From positions 1-61,583 of the forward strand of contig NZ_NOKT01000042.1 of NCBI RefSeq assembly GCF_002237655.1: a stretch of 61,583 bases of DNA, read 5' to 3'. Each line of letters starts with the position of its first letter. Positions within the stretch are counted from its first letter, which is position 1. The notes under the pieces were generated by a model that was not told where the DNA came from, searched no databases, and saw nothing but the letters and a program-made list of their open reading frames with translations. Of this stretch, positions 12,512 through 20,630 are shown piece after piece. A program made the position numbers and the translations under genes. Source of the stretch: Streptomyces sp. XY006. Lineage in GTDB: Bacteria > Actinomycetota > Actinomycetes > Streptomycetales > Streptomycetaceae.

Positions 12512-14386
12512 CTACGCCTCGCGCGAGCCCTCGTACATCTCCTCGATCAGGTGCTTGTACTCCCGCTCCACGACGGGCCGCTTCAGCTTCAGGCTCGGCG
12601 TGATCTCGCCGTGCTCCACGTCGAGGTCCCGCGGCAGCAGGCGGAACTTCTTGATGGTCTGCCAGCGCTGCAGCCCCTCGTTGAGCTGCTTCACGTACCC
12701 GTCGACCATCTCGACGGTCTGCGGCGCCGCCACGATCTCCGCGTACGGCTTGCCTTCGAGGCCGTTCTCCTTGGCCCACTCGGTGATGGCGATCTCGTCG
12801 AGGGCGATGAGGGCCGTGCAGAAGTTCCGGTCGGCTCCGTGCACGAGGATGTTCGACACGTAGGGGCACACCGCCTTGAACTGCCCCTCGACCTCCGCCG
12901 GCGCGATGTACTTGCCGCCGGACGTCTTGATGAGGTCCTTCTTGCGGTCGGTGATCCGCAGGTAGCCGTCGGGTGACAGCTCCCCGATGTCGCCGGTGTG
13001 GAACCAGCCGTCCGGCTCCAGCACCTCCGCGGTCTTCTCGGGCAGCTTGTGGTAGCCCTCCATGATGCCGGGGCCGCGCAGCAGGATCTCCCCGTCGTCG
13101 GCGATCCGCACCTCGGTGCCGGGCAGCGGCTTGCCGACCGTGCCGGTGCGGTAGGCCTCGCCCGGGTTCACGAAGGACGCCGCCGAGGACTCGGTGAGGC
13201 CGTAGCCCTCCAGGATGTGGATGCCGGCGCCGGCGAAGAAGTAGCCGATCTCGGGTGCGAGGGCGGCCGAGCCGGAGACGCAGGCCCGCAGGTTGCCACC
13301 GAAGGCCTCGCGGATCTTGGCGTACACCAGCGTGTCGGCGACCTTGTGCTTGGCGTTCAGCCCGAACGGCACGGTCGCGGTCCCGGTGCGCCGGAAGTTG
13401 TCCTGGGAGACCTTGGCGTACTCGCGGGCGACCTCGGCGGCCCACTGGAAGATCTTGTACTTGGCCCCGCCGCCCGCCCGGGCCTTCGCGGCGACGCCGT
13501 TGTAGACCTTCTCGAAGATGCGCGGCACGGCCGCCATGTACGTCGGCTGCACCACCGGCAGATTCTCGATGATCTTGTCGACGCGGCCGTCGACGGCGGT
13601 GACGTGCCCGACCTCGATCTGGCCGGAGGTGAGCACCTTGCCGAAGACGTGCGCGAGCGGCAGCCACAGGTACTGCACGTCGTCGCCGCTGACCAGGCCG
13701 GTCGCGGCGATCGCCTTCGCCATGTACGACCAGTTGTCGTGCGGCAGGCGCACGCCCTTGGGGCGGCCGGTGGTGCCGGAGGTGTAGATGAGGGTGGCCA
13801 GCTGGTCCTTGGAGATGGCGCCGACCCGCTCCCTGATCAGGTCGGGGTCCTTCTCCAGCCGGGCCGCGCCGCGCTTCTCCAGCTCGTCGAGGGTGAGGAT
13901 CCAGTCGGCGGTCTCGGCGCCGGCCGCGTCGATCACCACGACATGGGTCAGCTCGGGCAGCTCGGCGCGCTTCTCCTTGGCCTTGGCCAGCTGCTCGGCG
14001 TTCTCCGCGATGAGCACCCGGCTCTCGGAGTCCGACAGGATGTACGCCGACTCGTCGGCGTTGGTCTGCGGATACACCGTGGTCGTGGCGGCACCGGCGC
14101 ACATGATGCCGAGGTCGGCCAGGATCCACTCGACCCGCGTGCTGGAGGCGAGGGCGACCCGCTGCTCGGGCTGCACGCCGAGCTCGATCAGGCCGGCCGC
14201 GATGGCGAAGACCCGCTCGGCGGCCTGCGCCCAGCTCAGCGACTTCCACTCGTCCGGCCCCTGTCCGGACGGTGACGGGACCGGATACCGGTAGGCCTCC
14301 GCGTCCGGCGTGGCCGTCACGCGGTCCAGGAAGAGGCCCGCCACGGACGGCGGACGGTTCTCGATCAAAGTCTGTGTGTCGCTCAC
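12512..14386 (-). CDS. Long-chain fatty acid-CoA ligase (AMP-forming)
   Basis: Activates fatty acids to acyl-CoA through an acyl-adenylate. The 624-residue protein carries the ANL-superfamily P-loop-like motif IYTSGTTGRPKGV, the A5 motif GYGLTESSA, the hinge region GWFHTGDIGE and a catalytic-lysine region near the C-terminus, close to FadD15-type long-chain ligases. The GTG at 14386 has GGAGG five bases upstream; a further upstream in-frame start at 14464 is less likely. Single gene downstream of lepA but separated from it by terminator-like hairpins and a palindrome that looks like an operator, so it is probably transcribed on its own. Confidence 0.93.
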   Translation of the reverse strand: MSDTQTLIENRPPSVAGLFLDRVTATPDAEAYRYPVPSPSGQGPDEWKSLSWAQAAERVFAIAAGLIELGVQPEQRVALASSTRVEWILADLGIMCAGAATTTVYPQTNADESAYILSDSESRVLIAENAEQLAKAKEKRAELPELTHVVVIDAAGAETADWILTLDELEKRGAARLEKDPDLIRERVGAISKDQLATLIYTSGTTGRPKGVRLPHDNWSYMAKAIAATGLVSGDDVQYLWLPLAHVFGKVLTSGQIEVGHVTAVDGRVDKIIENLPVVQPTYMAAVPRIFEKVYNGVAAKARAGGGAKYKIFQWAAEVAREYAKVSQDNFRRTGTATVPFGLNAKHKVADTLVYAKIREAFGGNLRACVSGSAALAPEIGYFFAGAGIHILEGYGLTESSAASFVNPGEAYRTGTVGKPLPGTEVRIADDGEILLRGPGIMEGYHKLPEKTAEVLEPDGWFHTGDIGELSPDGYLRITDRKKDLIKTSGGKYIAPAEVEGQFKAVCPYVSNILVHGADRNFCTALIALDEIAITEWAKENGLEGKPYAEIVAAPQTVEMVDGYVKQLNEGLQRWQTIKKFRLLPRDLDVEHGEITPSLKLKRPVVEREYKHLIEEMYEGSREA

Positions 14387-14480
14387 GACATCCTCCGGGG
14401 CCCGCGACAGTGCGGCTGGCTCAGGTGCGGCTGGTGGGCACTCACGAGGCGTCACGAGGCGCAACGCACACCCCGTTGTT

Positions 14481-14494
14481 TAACTCGCGAGTAA
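14481..14494 (-). promoter_or_regulatory. Candidate operator upstream of the acyl-CoA ligase gene
   Basis: TAACTCGCGAGTAA: a perfect 10-bp palindrome ACTCGCGAGT with partly matching flanks, about 95 bp before the GTG start in an unusually AT-rich stretch. The size and symmetry suit a TetR-family repressor. No consensus was matched. Confidence 0.45.
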
Positions 14495-14588
14495 CTATCG
14501 AGCAGGGATCAGAGTAAAGGCCGACCGGCCCCCGCGTAAGGGGCCGCGGCCTGTCACTTCGTACAGAGAGCTACCCCGTGGACGCGCA

Positions 14589-14618
14589 GGGCCCGCCGCA
14601 CTTTCGCACGGCGGGCCC
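14589..14618 (-). terminator. Terminator of lepA
   Basis: Perfect 10-bp stem GGGCCCGCCG / CGGCGGGCCC with a ten-base loop, 43 bp past the lepA stop. A second hairpin (GGCCCC/GGGGCC) lies just beyond it. No U tract, as is common in Streptomyces. Confidence 0.7.
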
Positions 14619-14660
14619 CTGTTCTACCCGGTTTGGGGTGTAACCCACGGTAATCCGTGA

Positions 14661-16529
14661 TTACTTCTTGCCCTTGCCCGATCCCGCGCTGTCATCGCTC
14701 GACAGGACCGCGATGAAGGCCTCCTGAGGAACTTCCACGGAACCCACCATCTTCATCCGCTTCTTGCCCTCCTTCTGCTTCTCCAGCAGCTTCCGCTTGC
14801 GGGAGATGTCACCGCCGTAGCACTTGGCGAGGACGTCCTTGCGGATGGCGCGGATGGTCTCGCGGGCGATGACCCGGGAGCCGATGGCGGCCTGGACCGG
14901 CACCTCGAAGGCCTGCCGCGGGATGAGCTCCTTGAGCTTGGCGACGAGCCGCACGCCGTACGCGTACGCCTGGTCCTTGTGGGTGATCGCCGAGAACGCG
15001 TCCACCTTGTCGCCGTGCAGCAGGATGTCGACCTTGACCAGGCTGGAGGTCTGCTCGCCGGTGGGCTCGTAGTCGAGCGAGGCGTAGCCGCGGGTCTTGG
15101 ACTTCAGCTGGTCGAAGAAGTCGAAGACGATCTCGGCGAGGGGCAGGGTGTAGCGGATCTCGACCCGGTCCTCGGACAGGTAGTCCATGCCGAGCAGCGT
15201 GCCGCGCCGGGTCTGGCACAGCTCCATGATCGAGCCGATGAACTCGCTCGGCGCCAGGATCGTGGCCCGGACGACCGGCTCGTAGACCTCCGAGATCTTG
15301 CCCTCGGGGAACTCGCTCGGGTTGGTGACCGTGTGCTCGCTGCCGTCCTCCATGACGACGCGGTACACCACGTTCGGGGCGGTCGCGATCAGGTCGAGCC
15401 CGAACTCGCGCTCCAGCCGCTCACGGATCACGTCCAGGTGCAGCAGCCCGAGGAAGCCGACGCGGAAGCCGAAGCCGAGCGCGGCCGAGGTCTCCGGCTC
15501 GTACACCAGCGCGGCGTCGTTGAGCTGCAGCTTGTCCAGGGCCTCGCGCAGCTCCGGGTAGTCCGAGCCGTCCAGCGGGTACAGGCCCGAGAAGACCATG
15601 GGCTTGGGGTCCTTGTAGCCGCCGAGGGCCTCGGTGGCGCCCTTGGACTGGCTGGTGACGGTGTCACCGACCTTGGACTGGCGGACGTCCTTCACCCCGG
15701 TGATCAGGTACCCCACCTCGCCGACGCCCAGTCCGTCGGCGGGCAGCATCTCCGGCGAGTTGGTGCCGATCTCCAGCAGCTCGTGAGTGGCGCCCGTCGA
15801 CATCATCTTGATGCGCTCGCGCTTGTTGAGCTGCCCGTCGATGACACGGACGTACGTCACGACACCGCGGTAGGAGTCGTAGACGGAATCGAAGATCATC
15901 GCGCGCGCCGGGGCGTCCTTGACACCGACCGGGGGCGGAACCTGCTCCACGACCTTGTCCAGCAGCGCCTCGACCCCGAGCCCGGTCTTGGCGGAGACCT
16001 TGAGCACGTCGCCGGGGTCGCACCCGATGAGGTGGGCGAGCTCCTCGGCGAACTTCTCGGGCTGCGCGGCCGGCAGGTCGATCTTGTTCAGCACCGGGAT
16101 GATCGTGAGGTCGTTCTCCATCGCCAGGTACAGGTTGGCGAGGGTCTGGGCCTCGATGCCCTGGGCGGCGTCGACCAGGAGGATGGTGCCCTCGCAGGCG
16201 GCGAGCGACCGCGAGACCTCGTAGGTGAAGTCGACGTGCCCCGGGGTGTCGATCATGTTCAGGATGTGCGTGTTGTCCTTGTCGTGGGTGGGAGCCCACG
16301 GCAGACGCACCGCCTGAGACTTGATCGTGATGCCACGCTCACGCTCGATGTCCATGCGGTCGAGGTACTGGGCGCGCATCTGCCGCTGCTCGACCACTCC
16401 GGTCAGCTGGAGCATCCGGTCGGCGAGCGTGGACTTGCCGTGGTCGATGTGCGCGATGATGCAGAAATTGCGGATCAGAGCCGGGTCGGTACGGCTCGGC
16501 TCGGGCACGTGGCTGGGGATCGCGGGCAC
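14661..16529 (-). CDS. lepA: Elongation factor 4 (LepA), ribosome-associated GTPase
   Basis: Translational GTPase that acts on elongating or initiating ribosomes. The 622-residue protein has the G1 motif AHIDHGKST, switch I ERGITIKS, G3 DTPGHVDF, G4 NKIDLP and the LepA-specific C-terminal domain with SRKRKLLEKQKEGKKRMK near the end. The GTG at 16529 is preceded by AGGA at suitable distance and gives the normal family length; an ATG at 16619 would add 30 residues with no family match. Divergent from rpsT. Confidence 0.96.
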   Translation of the reverse strand: MPAIPSHVPEPSRTDPALIRNFCIIAHIDHGKSTLADRMLQLTGVVEQRQMRAQYLDRMDIERERGITIKSQAVRLPWAPTHDKDNTHILNMIDTPGHVDFTYEVSRSLAACEGTILLVDAAQGIEAQTLANLYLAMENDLTIIPVLNKIDLPAAQPEKFAEELAHLIGCDPGDVLKVSAKTGLGVEALLDKVVEQVPPPVGVKDAPARAMIFDSVYDSYRGVVTYVRVIDGQLNKRERIKMMSTGATHELLEIGTNSPEMLPADGLGVGEVGYLITGVKDVRQSKVGDTVTSQSKGATEALGGYKDPKPMVFSGLYPLDGSDYPELREALDKLQLNDAALVYEPETSAALGFGFRVGFLGLLHLDVIRERLEREFGLDLIATAPNVVYRVVMEDGSEHTVTNPSEFPEGKISEVYEPVVRATILAPSEFIGSIMELCQTRRGTLLGMDYLSEDRVEIRYTLPLAEIVFDFFDQLKSKTRGYASLDYEPTGEQTSSLVKVDILLHGDKVDAFSAITHKDQAYAYGVRLVAKLKELIPRQAFEVPVQAAIGSRVIARETIRAIRKDVLAKCYGGDISRKRKLLEKQKEGKKRMKMVGSVEVPQEAFIAVLSSDDSAGSGKGKK

Positions 16530-16627
16530 GCAGGGTCCTGATTCTTGAGGCGTCCGCAGTGTCTGCGGTCTCGGGTCGGATCGATACGTAGCCTCCATCG
16601 TCCCACGGGTGGGGACCATGGACGGGT

Positions 16628-16657
16628 TTGGGCCGGGAAAGCACCCACTGGTAGCCT
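16628..16657 (+). promoter_or_regulatory. Promoter of rpsT
   Basis: TTGGGC (16628-16633), 18-bp spacer and TAGCCT (16652-16657). The predicted leader before the GTG at 16769 is about 105 nt, long enough for autoregulation by S20. Confidence 0.6.
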
Positions 16658-16768
16658 GGGTGGCTGTGTCTCATGCCCTCTCGCACGAGGCACGACCTCA
16701 AGAAATCACCCGGTGCGGATCCGTGCGGCCTCGTGCGGCCCCGTGCCAGAACCTGAAAAGGCTCATTC

Positions 16769-17035
16769 GTGGCGAACATCAAGTCCCAGATCAAGCGGAT
16801 CAAGACCAACGAGAAGGCGCGGCTGCGCAACAAGGCCGTCAAGTCCTCCCTCAAGACCGCGATCCGCAAGGCCCGTGAGGCCGCTGCCGCGGGTGACGTC
16901 GAGAAGGCCACCGAGTACCAGCGCGCTGCGGCGCGCCAGCTCGACAAGGCCGTCTCGAAGGGCGTCATCCACAAGAACCAGGCTGCCAACAAGAAGTCGG
17001 CGCTGGCTCAGAAGGTCGCCGCGCTCAAGGGCTGA
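16769..17035 (+). CDS. rpsT: 30S ribosomal protein S20
   Basis: Small basic 16S rRNA-binding protein of 88 residues, rich in Lys/Ala helices (IKSQIKRIKTNEKARLRN), full family length. GTG start with AAAAGG eight bases upstream. Transcribed divergently from lepA, a common actinobacterial arrangement. Confidence 0.98.
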   Translation: MANIKSQIKRIKTNEKARLRNKAVKSSLKTAIRKAREAAAAGDVEKATEYQRAAARQLDKAVSKGVIHKNQAANKKSALAQKVAALKG

Positions 17036-17160
17036 CGATTGATGTGACGCCGGAGGGAATCGAGCGGGCCCTCTCTCATCCGCTCCCGTCCGGCACCCTT
17101 CGGATCCGCGCGCGGCCTGCGTTCGCCACGCGGGCGCGGATCCACCCGATGTGAACCGTA

Positions 17161-17201
17161 GGCCGGGTCTCCTCCTGTTCCCCATGGGAGGACGCCCGGC
17201 C
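17161..17201. terminator. Terminator between rpsT and the NTF2-like gene
   Basis: GGCCGGG-TC-TCCTCC pairs with GGAGGA-CG-CCCGGCC, giving a 13-bp stem with a two-base internal loop, between convergent genes. Confidence 0.6.
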
Positions 17202-17211
17202 TTCGGCGTGG

Positions 17212-17607
17212 TCAGGACCAGAACGCGTTGTTCTCGTCGATGTCCTCGACGCACTCGTCGAGGTCGGTGACCTTGTCGCCGACGATCCGGAAGACGATGC
17301 AGCCGGTGTCGTCGAGCTTCCTGCCGTTGCGCTCGGCCGTGAAGCGGGTCATGCCGACCGCGTGACCGCGGCCGTCGACGGCGATGCCGATCAGTTCCGC
17401 GTGCATCGTCCCGTTGGTCTCGGCGCCGAGCCGTTCGTACATCTCGATGATCGCGTCGACCCCCTTGAAGTCGCCCGACAAGGGGTGGTCTCCGGGCACG
17501 TGGTGGGTGGCGTCCCCCGCCATCAAGCCGCGCAGGGTGTCCATGTCCCCGCGTGAGAAGGCCTCGAATCCCTTGCGGACCAGCGCCGCGTGCGGGTGTT
17601 CAGCCAT
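17212..17607 (-). CDS. NTF2-like / SnoaL-family protein
   Basis: Small alpha+beta-barrel protein of 131 residues with the SnoaL/ketosteroid-isomerase-like pattern: an N-terminal helix (ALVRKGFEAFSRGDMDTLRGL), HHVPGDHPLSGDFKGVDAI and a C-terminal sheet ending in DLDECVEDIDENNAFWS. This fold hosts isomerases, hydrolases and plain binding proteins, so the activity cannot be named. The ATG at 17607 is used; an in-frame GTG four codons upstream is possible. Convergent with rpsT and divergent from the VOC-family gene. Confidence 0.8.
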   Translation of the reverse strand: MAEHPHAALVRKGFEAFSRGDMDTLRGLMAGDATHHVPGDHPLSGDFKGVDAIIEMYERLGAETNGTMHAELIGIAVDGRGHAVGMTRFTAERNGRKLDDTGCIVFRIVGDKVTDLDECVEDIDENNAFWS

Positions 17608-17706
17608 GTCCCTCGCCACCTCTCCGTCGCTTGGCGATGTACGGCTGACACTCCCGATTCTCCCTCCGGGCCGCCGCCACGGCACGTTCCGGGGCACAGT
17701 GGAGAG

Positions 17707-18132
17707 ATGGACACCGACGACACGGCCGTGCTGGCCGGGGCCCGTGTGGCGACCCGGCTCCCGGCGCAGGACCTGGACCGGGCGCGGCGCTTCTACGCCG
17801 ACAAGCTCGGCCTGGAACCGGTCGACGAACGGCCCGGCGGGCTGCTGTACCGGTGCGGCGGCGGGGAGTTCGCGCTGTTCCGGTCGGCGGGGGCCTCGCC
17901 CGGCACCTTCACCCAGATGGCGTTGGAGGTCGACGACATCGACGGCGCCGTGGCGGAGCTGAAGCGGCGCGGGGTCGTCTTCGAGGAGGTCGACCTGCCC
18001 GGCTTCCGCACCCGGGACGGGATCGCCGAGGTCGAGGGGCACTACCCGAGCAAGGGGGCACGGGGCGAACGCGGCGCCTGGTTCCGCGACAGCGAGGGAA
18101 ACCTGCTGGGGATCGGCCAGCCGCTGTACTGA
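17707..18132 (+). CDS. VOC-family (glyoxalase/bleomycin resistance-like) protein
   Basis: Protein of 141 residues with one vicinal-oxygen-chelate domain: RLPAQDLDRARRFYADKLGL at the first beta-alpha unit and WFRDSEGNLLGIGQPLY at the end. VOC proteins bind metals or drugs as dimers; the substrate is unknown. GGAGAG directly abuts the ATG, so the ribosome site is atypically close. Immediately after the stop lies a 15-bp tandem repeat array whose last unit resembles the gene's own end. Confidence 0.85.
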   Translation: MDTDDTAVLAGARVATRLPAQDLDRARRFYADKLGLEPVDERPGGLLYRCGGGEFALFRSAGASPGTFTQMALEVDDIDGAVAELKRRGVVFEEVDLPGFRTRDGIAEVEGHYPSKGARGERGAWFRDSEGNLLGIGQPLY

Positions 18133-18133
18133 G

Positions 18134-18224
18134 TCTTCCCGGGACAGGCCCTCCCGGCACGGGTCCTCCCGGCACGGGCCCTCCCAGTACCGGCCTTCGC
18201 TGTACCGGCCTTCCCTGTACTGAG
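18134..18224. repeat. 15-bp tandem repeats after the VOC gene
   Basis: Five 15-bp units (18150-18224) such as CCTCCCGGCACGGGT and CTTCGCTGTACCGGC, preceded by a degenerate unit at 18134-18149. The last unit ends CTGTACTGAG, the same ten bases that span the VOC stop codon at 18124-18134. Confidence 0.8.
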
Positions 18225-18236
18225 TCCGCGAGGAAG

Positions 18237-18271
18237 CCGGCCGACGGGCCAGGCCGTGGCCGACCGGCCGG
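18237..18271. terminator. Inverted repeat between convergent VOC and holA genes
   Basis: CCGGCCG pairs with CGGCCGG, with an inner GGCC/GGCC, six bases past the holA stop. Likely a terminator. Confidence 0.5.
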
Positions 18272-18276
18272 GATCG

Positions 18277-19266
18277 TCAGCCCCGGCCCCGGGAGCGGGC
18301 CGCGCGGGCGATCGTGACCACCGCCTTCTCCAGGGCGTACTCGGGGTCGTCGCCCCCGCCCTTCACGCCCGCGTCCGCCTCGGCCACCGCCCGCAGCGCC
18401 ACCGACACACCGTCCGGCGTCCATCCGCGCATCTGCTGCCGCACCCGGTCGATCTTCCACGGCGGCATCCCGAGCTCCCGGGCCAGATCGGCCGGCCTGC
18501 CCCCGCGCGCCGACGACAGCTTGCCGATCGCCCGGACGCCCTGCGCGAGCGCGCTCGTGATCATCACCGGCGCCACCCCGGTCGCCAGCGACCAGCGCAG
18601 CGCCTCCAGGGCCTCCGCCGCCCTGCCCTCGACCGCGCGGTCGGCGACCGTGAAGCTCGACGCCTCGGCCCGGCCTGTGTAGTACCGCCCGACGACCGCC
18701 TCGTCGATCGTCCCCTCGACGTCCGCGACCAGCTGCGAGACCGCCGAGGCCAGCTCCCGCAGATCGCTGCCGATGGCGTCGACGAGCGCCTGGCAGGCCT
18801 CCGGCGTGGCGGACCTGCCCACCACGCGGAACTCCTGCCGCACGAACGCCAGCCGGTCCGCCGGCTTCGTCATCTTCGGGCAGGCCACCTCGCGCGCCCC
18901 CGCCTTGCGCGCTGCGTCGAGCAGGCCCTTGCCCTTGGCCCCGCCCGCGTGCAGCAGCACGAGCGTGATCTCCTCGGCGGGCGCCCCGAGGTACGCCTTC
19001 ACGTCCTTGATCGTGTCGGCCGACAGGTCCTGCGCGTTGCGCACGACCACGACCTTGCGCTCCGCGAAGAGCGACGGGCTCGTCAGCTCGGCGAGCGTGC
19101 CGGGCTGCAACTGGTCCGGGGTGAGGTCCCGTACGTCCGTGTCGGCGTCGGAGGCCTTGGCGGCGGCCACCACCTCCTGCACGGCACGGTCGAGCAGCAG
19201 CTCCTCCTGGCCCACGGCGAGCGTCACCGGGGCGAGGGGGTCGTCATTCGCAGTCTTCCTGGCCAT
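18277..19266 (-). CDS. holA: DNA polymerase III subunit delta (clamp-loader)
   Basis: Delta subunit of the clamp loader that opens the beta sliding clamp. The 329-residue protein has the HolA layout: an N-terminal RecA-like fold without Walker ATPase residues (LAVGQEELLLDRAVQEVV), a middle helical lid, and a C-terminal collar with LARELGMPPWKIDRVRQQMRG. The ATG at 19266 (MARKTAND) is chosen because the ten residues that could precede it are not conserved-looking. In this region holA sits near comEC/comEA, the standard actinobacterial order. Confidence 0.94.
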   Translation of the reverse strand: MARKTANDDPLAPVTLAVGQEELLLDRAVQEVVAAAKASDADTDVRDLTPDQLQPGTLAELTSPSLFAERKVVVVRNAQDLSADTIKDVKAYLGAPAEEITLVLLHAGGAKGKGLLDAARKAGAREVACPKMTKPADRLAFVRQEFRVVGRSATPEACQALVDAIGSDLRELASAVSQLVADVEGTIDEAVVGRYYTGRAEASSFTVADRAVEGRAAEALEALRWSLATGVAPVMITSALAQGVRAIGKLSSARGGRPADLARELGMPPWKIDRVRQQMRGWTPDGVSVALRAVAEADAGVKGGGDDPEYALEKAVVTIARAARSRGRG

Positions 19267-19328
19267 CGCGCCAAGCATCCCACGCACCACTGACACGGAG
19301 CCCCGGGGCTCGTCATCCGCCTGGAGCT

Positions 19329-19475
19329 ACGGCTAGTCCCGGCAGGGATCAGGGCTCGTCCGCCGAGGGCGACGGCTCATCCCGGCAGGGGTTACGGCTC
19401 ATCCCGGCAGGGATTGCGGATCCGCCCGGCCCAGGGTTACGGCTCGCCCGGGCAACGGCTACGGCTCCTCCCGCC
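19329..19475. repeat. 22-bp tandem repeats at the end of a small hypothetical gene
   Basis: About six units of 21-23 bp with core ACGGCTCATCCCGGCAGGG. The two central copies (19372-19393 and 19394-19415) differ by one base. The last, at 19461, is the 3' end of the neighbouring minus-strand gene (codons for EEP and its stop). Confidence 0.85.
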
Positions 19476-19713
19476 AGCCCTCCCACTCGCCGGCGAAGCG
19501 GTCCAGCTCGCCGGCGTCCAGCCGTTCCTCCTCGTCCCGGAGGACGACCAGCCACTGCGCGTCCTCCGCGTCGTCCTCACCGGCCAGCGCGTCCCGCACC
19601 AGCTGTGGCTCCTCGACGATCCCGAACCGCTCCCGCAGCGCCTCGACCACCTCTTCCGCGGCATCACGGTCGGGCAGCACCAGCACATGTCGCACATCAC
19701 TCACGCGGGACAT
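19459..19713 (-). CDS. Small acidic hypothetical protein
   Basis: Protein of 84 residues, rich in Glu/Asp/Arg (HVLVLPDRDAAEEVVEALRE, LVRDALAGEDDAEDAQWLVV), with a predicted beta-alpha-beta pattern at the N-terminus like a small ferredoxin-like fold. No motif identifies a function. No membrane segment or signal peptide. Its 3' end is the apparent source of the tandem repeat array that follows. Confidence 0.7.
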   Translation of the reverse strand: MSRVSDVRHVLVLPDRDAAEEVVEALRERFGIVEEPQLVRDALAGEDDAEDAQWLVVLRDEEERLDAGELDRFAGEWEGWREEP

Positions 19714-19783
19714 TGTTCCCGGTGCGGCCCGGACACCGCCCGGCAGGCCTGCCCCCGGCCGGCCCGGCAGCGCCCCACGCCCT

Positions 19784-20626
19784 CTAGAGCCCGTCCGAAC
19801 CCGGGGGCCGTACCGCCGGCACCCTGTCCAGCTCGATCCCGAACCGCTCGCGGTACGCGCCGAGCACCTCCTGGTCCGTCGCCAGCTCCCTCTCCTCCCG
19901 CGTCCCGTCGGCCGCCGTCGTCGTGAAGCGGCGTCCGCTGAGCGTGATCCTCCCTCCGTCCCGCGTGATCCGCGAGCAGACCAGCGACCGCGTGAAGTGC
20001 GAGGCCGGCGACGTACCGTGCCACCACGCCCCGGCCACGAAGTCACCCAGCGCCCGCGGCCGTACCTCCAGCCGGTACTGCGCCGTGCCGCCCCGGAACA
20101 CGTCCAGGTCCGCCGCCTCCACCGTGCCGTGCCCGCCGCGCACCCCGGCCGCGTCCGGCCCCGCCTCGACGATCCGGAACGTGCCCGCCGGGTCCTCCTG
20201 CTCCCCCCGCTCCCCGAAGGCCAGCGGCAGGTGGCTGTGCGCCCCGAACCCGACGTCGGCCAGCCAGTCACCGCCGTCCACCGTCCGCACCCGCAGGGCG
20301 AGATGGTCGTACGGGATCCCGAGCCGCTCCCCGTCGCCGTACACCCTCCCGGCGAGCAGCGTCACGTCGTATCCCAGCGCGGCCAGCAACGCCCCGAACG
20401 AGCCGTTGAGTTCGTAACAGAACCCGCCCCGCCGCGCCCCCACCACCTTGTCCAGCAGCCGCTTCTCCTCCAGCACGATCTCCTCGCCGAGATGGATCGA
20501 GAGGTTCTCGAACGGCACCGTCTGCAGATGGCGCAGATGCAGCTCGCGCAGCGCGTCGACGGTCGGCCACGCCGGGTGCTCGACTCCCAGACGACGGAGG
20601 TAGGCATCAACCTGTGCTGAATTCAT
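19784..20626 (-). CDS. nat: Arylamine N-acetyltransferase
   Basis: Transfers acetyl from acetyl-CoA to arylamines or hydrazines; in actinomycetes relatives also close aromatic amide bonds in ansamycin-like pathways. The 280-residue protein has the catalytic triad Cys70 (RRGGFCYELN), His108 (PYDHLALRV) and Asp124 (WLADVGFG). It starts four bases after the comEC stop, with GAGG overlapping that stop, so it is probably translated from the comEA-comEC transcript although the functions look unrelated. No polyketide genes are nearby, so a general detoxification role is likelier. Confidence 0.92.
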   Translation of the reverse strand: MNSAQVDAYLRRLGVEHPAWPTVDALRELHLRHLQTVPFENLSIHLGEEIVLEEKRLLDKVVGARRGGFCYELNGSFGALLAALGYDVTLLAGRVYGDGERLGIPYDHLALRVRTVDGGDWLADVGFGAHSHLPLAFGERGEQEDPAGTFRIVEAGPDAAGVRGGHGTVEAADLDVFRGGTAQYRLEVRPRALGDFVAGAWWHGTSPASHFTRSLVCSRITRDGGRITLSGRRFTTTAADGTREERELATDQEVLGAYRERFGIELDRVPAVRPPGSDGL

Positions 20627-20630
20627 GGCC

